From: Planctomycetaceae bacterium
GTDB taxonomy: Bacteria; Planctomycetota; Planctomycetia; Isosphaerales; Isosphaeraceae
Length of the DNA: 8,669 nucleotides
Reading direction: 5' to 3'
NCBI GenBank assembly: GCA_019232645.1
Contig: JAFANO010000541.1
Span: forward strand, 1 to 8,669
The notes below the pieces were generated by a model. That model saw only the letters and a program-made list of their open reading frames with translations, did no database searches and was not told where the DNA came from. The position numbers and the translations under genes were made by a program. Every line of letters starts with the position of its first letter. Position 1 is the first letter of the stretch. Shown piece after piece: positions 6,749-8,669 of the stretch.

Positions 6749-6938
6749 GGCTTGCGCAGAAATCACCTTGACAATCCCGCGGCCGCCCACTGTCGCCGCC
6801 GCTCGTCCATTTCGGGGAGCAGCATTTGATATGTCCGTTGAATCCGTGCGCTCGTTTGGGCAGTTTTCCTGCTTCTCTTAATGCAGATCAGAACTGTAAC
6901 ACAACGAATAATTTGTAAAGGTGATTTCTGCGCAAGCC
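6749..6938. repeat. Short element with 21-bp perfect terminal inverted repeats (MITE-like), 190 bp
   Basis: The 21 bases 6749-6769 (starting GGCTTGCGCAGAAATC) are the exact reverse complement of 6918-6938. Pairing continues inward by four more bases after one mismatch (ACAA with TTGT). The 148 bases between the perfect arms contain no recognisable gene. This is the longest perfect inverted repeat in the window and has the form of a MITE or of paired IS ends. No target-site duplication is clear. It lies 125 bases upstream of the pseudogene start. Confidence 0.65.
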
Positions 6939-7326
6939 CTAAGGTGCACCACCCCTAACGGTTTGAGCTCTCAAATCCGTTCGATAACCCATGAATAGTC
7001 GTGCCCTGGGAGCCGAGGAGGCACGGCAACCGAATCGGTACATTGTGGTCTTAGGGCTTCGCTCAGTTAGTCGCAATGTGTCGGTCTGGGAATCGAGAAA
7101 AACATGCATCGGAGCTACCACTCTCGCGTGCATTCCTTTCCTGACTCTCTCGATCTCCGCAAAATTTGGATGCTCGATCCCCAGCGACGATTGTTCGCCA
7201 CCTCGCAAACGCCCTAGAAATCCAAGGCGTTTTTACAATCCTAGGACACGATCGAAAAGAAGCCAGAGGGCTATTAAGACAGGGGCATGCTACTCCGGGC
7301 AGTTGAGGCCCAAGGCCGCCTGGGGT
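6939..7326. other. Gene-free stretch downstream of the HIT gene
   Basis: I see no convincing gene here. An 89-residue minus-strand frame (6939-7208) begins with TTG, has no ribosome binding site and resembles no family I know. Its right end meets the terminator-like hairpin at 7207-7234. Base composition is lower in GC than the neighbouring HIT and L17 genes. Confidence 0.5.
7207..7234 (+). terminator. Candidate intrinsic terminator
   Basis: AAACGCC (7207-7213) pairs with GGCGTTT (7226-7232) around a 12-base loop, and TT follows, giving a run of five T. It is best oriented for plus-strand transcription. Read on the minus strand it has only three T after the stem, but it could still end transcripts of the HIT gene 93 bases downstream of its stop codon. 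No plus-strand gene upstream needs it. Confidence 0.4.
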
Positions 7327-7776
7327 TCAATCTTCGCCGCGCGGCGGGTTCAGCTCGCGCTCGATCCGGAACCGCATCTGGCCGAGTTCATCGCCGACGT
7401 ATTCGCCGTGGGGCCAGGGCCAGTTGACGGAGTCGTTGTAGAAGCGGGGGATGATGTGCCAGTGGCCGTGGTTGATGATCTGGCCGGCGGCGCGGCCATT
7501 GTTGACGATCACGTTGAAGCCGTCGGCGCCGGTGGCCGCGCGGACGGCCCGGCAGAGCTTCGGCAGGAGCGAGGCGACGTGCGCGGCGAGCGGCTCGGGC
7601 AGGTCGGTCAGGTTGGCGTGGTGCGGCTTGGGGACGAGCAGGACGTGGCCGTGGTTGACCGGACGGATGTCGAGGAAGGCGACGGCGGCGTCGGTCTCCA
7701 GGACCGTCGCCGACGGGATCTCGCGCCGGATGATCTTGCAGAACACGCAATTCGGGTCGTGGGCCTGTGAAGACAT
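7327..7776 (-). CDS. HIT-family nucleotide hydrolase/transferase
   Basis: The protein is 149 residues, typical for a bacterial HIT (histidine triad) protein of the HINT branch. The hallmark HxHxH triad is NHGHWHIIPR, with His103, His105 and His107; the last is near-certainly the nucleophile by family knowledge. CVFCKII (Cys10, Cys13) provides a CxxC pair that in many HIT proteins binds zinc with two histidines. FLDIRPVNHGHVLLVPK (34-50) and FNVIVNNGRAAGQ (87-99) are the usual nucleotide-binding strands. HIT enzymes cleave nucleoside phosphoramidates or related adenylated compounds in the cytoplasm; the substrate cannot be read from sequence. ATG at 7776 is preceded by GGAGG at good spacing. 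It follows rplQ on the same strand after 84 bases and may be co-transcribed with it. Confidence 0.93.
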   Translation of the reverse strand: MSSQAHDPNCVFCKIIRREIPSATVLETDAAVAFLDIRPVNHGHVLLVPKPHHANLTDLPEPLAAHVASLLPKLCRAVRAATGADGFNVIVNNGRAAGQIINHGHWHIIPRFYNDSVNWPWPHGEYVGDELGQMRFRIERELNPPRGED

Positions 7777-7816
7777 GACCTTCGCCTCCGGTCGACGGAT
7801 CGGAACGGATCGGATC

Positions 7817-7835
7817 GGGCCCTGACGTCGGGCCC
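7817..7835 (-). other. Hairpin between rplQ and the HIT gene
   Basis: GGGCCC at 7817-7822 and again at 7830-7835 can pair around a 7-base loop (TGACGTC, itself partly palindromic). There is no T-run in either direction, so it is not a classical terminator. It could attenuate or stabilise the rplQ transcript or be chance in a GC-rich spacer. Confidence 0.3.
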
Positions 7836-7860
7836 CGTGGGGTTCGCCCGCCCGCGTGCC

Positions 7861-8262
7861 TCAGACGACCGACGGCCGGGTTGGCGCCTTGATGATCTCA
7901 TCCTCGCCGAGCAGGGCGATGACGGCCATGGGCGCGGCATCGCCCTGGCGGACCTTGGCGAACTTGTAGATCCGGGTGTAGCCCCCCGGGCGGTCCTTGA
8001 ACCGCGGGCCGAGCTCCTTGAAGAGCTTGAAGGCCACGTCCTTCTTGGTCACGACCGCCAGGACGCGGCGGAAGTTGTTCAGGTTCCAGCCGTCCTTGGC
8101 CAGCGTGATCAGCTTCTCAGCGAACGGCTGGAGCTCCTTGGCCTTGGCCACGGTGGTCTTGACCTTCCCGTGCTCCAGCAGCGAGGTGGCCAGGTTCCGA
8201 AGGAGCATCCGTCGATGCGACGGCGATCGCTTGAACTTCCGGCCGGCTTTCAGGTGGCGCAT
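7861..8262 (-). CDS. rplQ: 50S ribosomal protein L17
   Basis: The 133-residue protein begins MRHLKAGRKFKRSPSHRRML and continues LLRNLATSLLEHGKVKTTVAKAKELQPFAEKLITLAK, the standard L17 N-terminal signature (RHR.GRKL.R...HR..L.RN.....L..H..I.TT..KAKE). It ends with GGYTRIYKFAKVRQGDAAPMAVIALL, matching the usual GGYTRI.K...R.GD.A.MA.IEL block. Length is normal. L17 binds 23S rRNA in the large subunit near the exit tunnel. ATG 8262 has only a weak purine-rich stretch upstream (GGATCGAAGA). In most bacteria rplQ directly follows rpoA; here at least 400 bases upstream hold no rpoA reading frame. Confidence 0.97.
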   Translation of the reverse strand: MRHLKAGRKFKRSPSHRRMLLRNLATSLLEHGKVKTTVAKAKELQPFAEKLITLAKDGWNLNNFRRVLAVVTKKDVAFKLFKELGPRFKDRPGGYTRIYKFAKVRQGDAAPMAVIALLGEDEIIKAPTRPSVV

Positions 8263-8339
8263 AACGTATCTTCGATCCGTAAAGGGGCATGGTGATCAGT
8301 CGTCGGTGAGCCGCGGTCTCATCCGATCCCCGGCAATCC

Positions 8340-8505
8340 CGGGCACTCCCGCTGGTCCGTGGAAATGCGAGAGTCCAGATTCGAGAATTCCGAATAATCC
8401 CGCCGATCCTTCGAAATTCGAGAGTCCGAGTTTGAGATCGCAATGATCCCACTCCAAATAACCCTTCGAAATTCGGAATCTCGAATCCGGAATCTCAAAT
8501 TCAAG
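8340..8505. repeat. Low-complexity GAATTCGAGA-type repeat region upstream of rplQ
   Basis: Variants of a word like GAAATTCGAGAGTCC recur: GAAATGCGAGAGTCC near 8361, GAAATTCGAGAGTCC near 8410, then TTCGAAATTCGGAATCTCG near 8464. The first two are about 49 bases apart. The last part (8464-8500) holds runs such as GGAATCTCGAATCCGGAATC, partly complementary to GATTCGAGAATTCC near 8377, so stem structures are possible. Frames across it are short and repeat-derived. I read it as non-coding intergenic repeat. Confidence 0.55.
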
Positions 8506-8506
8506 G

Positions 8507-8663
8507 TCGTGTCTCACGACGCGAGAAAGGCCCGGATCTCAAGGGCTTCGTGAGTGCGGCCGACGAGTTTCCGATACCCCCGCCCTAAGTTCTTTGATTT
8601 TCAACTGTTAGTAACGCCGATATTTCGACGCCCTGCCTGTCTTTCAACTGCCGTGAGACACGA
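8507..8663. repeat. Possible short inverted-repeat element near right edge
   Basis: TCGTGTCTCACG at 8507-8518 is the exact reverse complement of 8652-8663. The 133 bases inside hold no recognisable gene. The arms are only 12 bases and lie close to the window edge, so this is weaker than the other three inverted-repeat elements, though of similar overall size (157 bp). Confidence 0.35.
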
Positions 8664-8669
8664 TTCAAT

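Noticed and set aside
6939..7208. Minus-strand frame of 89 residues that could be a small gene
   Set aside because: It starts with TTG, has no ribosome binding site, and begins and ends at repeat or hairpin boundaries. I could not identify a family, so it is described only as part of the gene-free stretch.
6991..7770. Plus-strand frame of 259 residues
   Set aside because: Its second half is antisense to the well-supported HIT gene and is Val/Gly/Asp-rich shadow sequence; the first half has no homology I recognise and crosses a terminator-like hairpin.
8296..8517. Minus-strand frames of 61-73 residues upstream of rplQ
   Set aside because: Their translations consist of repeated FRISKGYLEW/SRISKD-like words produced by the low-complexity DNA; no ribosome binding site or family match.
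2132..8669. CRISPR array, tRNA or rRNA genes
   Set aside because: No regularly spaced identical repeats, no cloverleaf with a T-loop, and no conserved rRNA words were seen in the gaps.

Overview
The window looks like a piece of a GC-rich planctomycete chromosome, probably of the Isosphaera/Singulisphaera/Gemmata type. The main evidence is a large secreted-type protein and a decayed relative, both carrying the LESRRLL N-terminal motif typical of planctomycete surface proteins. The housekeeping genes have high GC, and the long intergenic stretches are low-complexity or repeat-rich. The exact genus cannot be told from the sequence.

Layout, left to right. 1-1408 (minus): 3'-truncated gene for a protein whose C-terminal part resembles the DisA/CdaA diadenylate cyclase (DAC) fold. 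1547-2131 (plus): small membrane protein of the DUF2721 type, divergent from the first gene. 2132-2899: gene-free accessory stretch with an extremely AT-rich tract, two inverted-repeat elements and repeat copy A. 2900-5707 (minus): about 935-residue LESRRLL-type protein with two similar beta-sandwich-like domains followed by a right-handed parallel beta-helix. 5708-6112: intergenic stretch with repeat copies C and B in opposite orientation around a cluster of hairpins, plus a candidate promoter for the large gene. 6113-6624 (minus): frameshifted, internally deleted paralogue of the large gene. 6625-7326: gene-free, with a third inverted-repeat element and one terminator-like hairpin. 7327-7776 (minus): HIT-family nucleotide hydrolase. 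7861-8262 (minus): ribosomal protein L17. 8263-8669: low-complexity sequence and another possible inverted-repeat element, with no trace of rpoA.

The left genes (possible cyclic-dinucleotide fold, membrane protein) and right genes (translation, nucleotide metabolism) are ordinary core genes. The middle 4.8 kb is accessory: a surface-protein unit apparently duplicated with its 3' flank, one copy having collapsed. It is bordered by short terminal-inverted-repeat elements (about 150-190 bp) that encode nothing and look like MITEs. No complete novel system such as a defence island, CRISPR array or biosynthetic cluster is visible. The most unusual feature is the concentration of unrelated short inverted-repeat elements and the three-copy repeat around the beta-helix gene.
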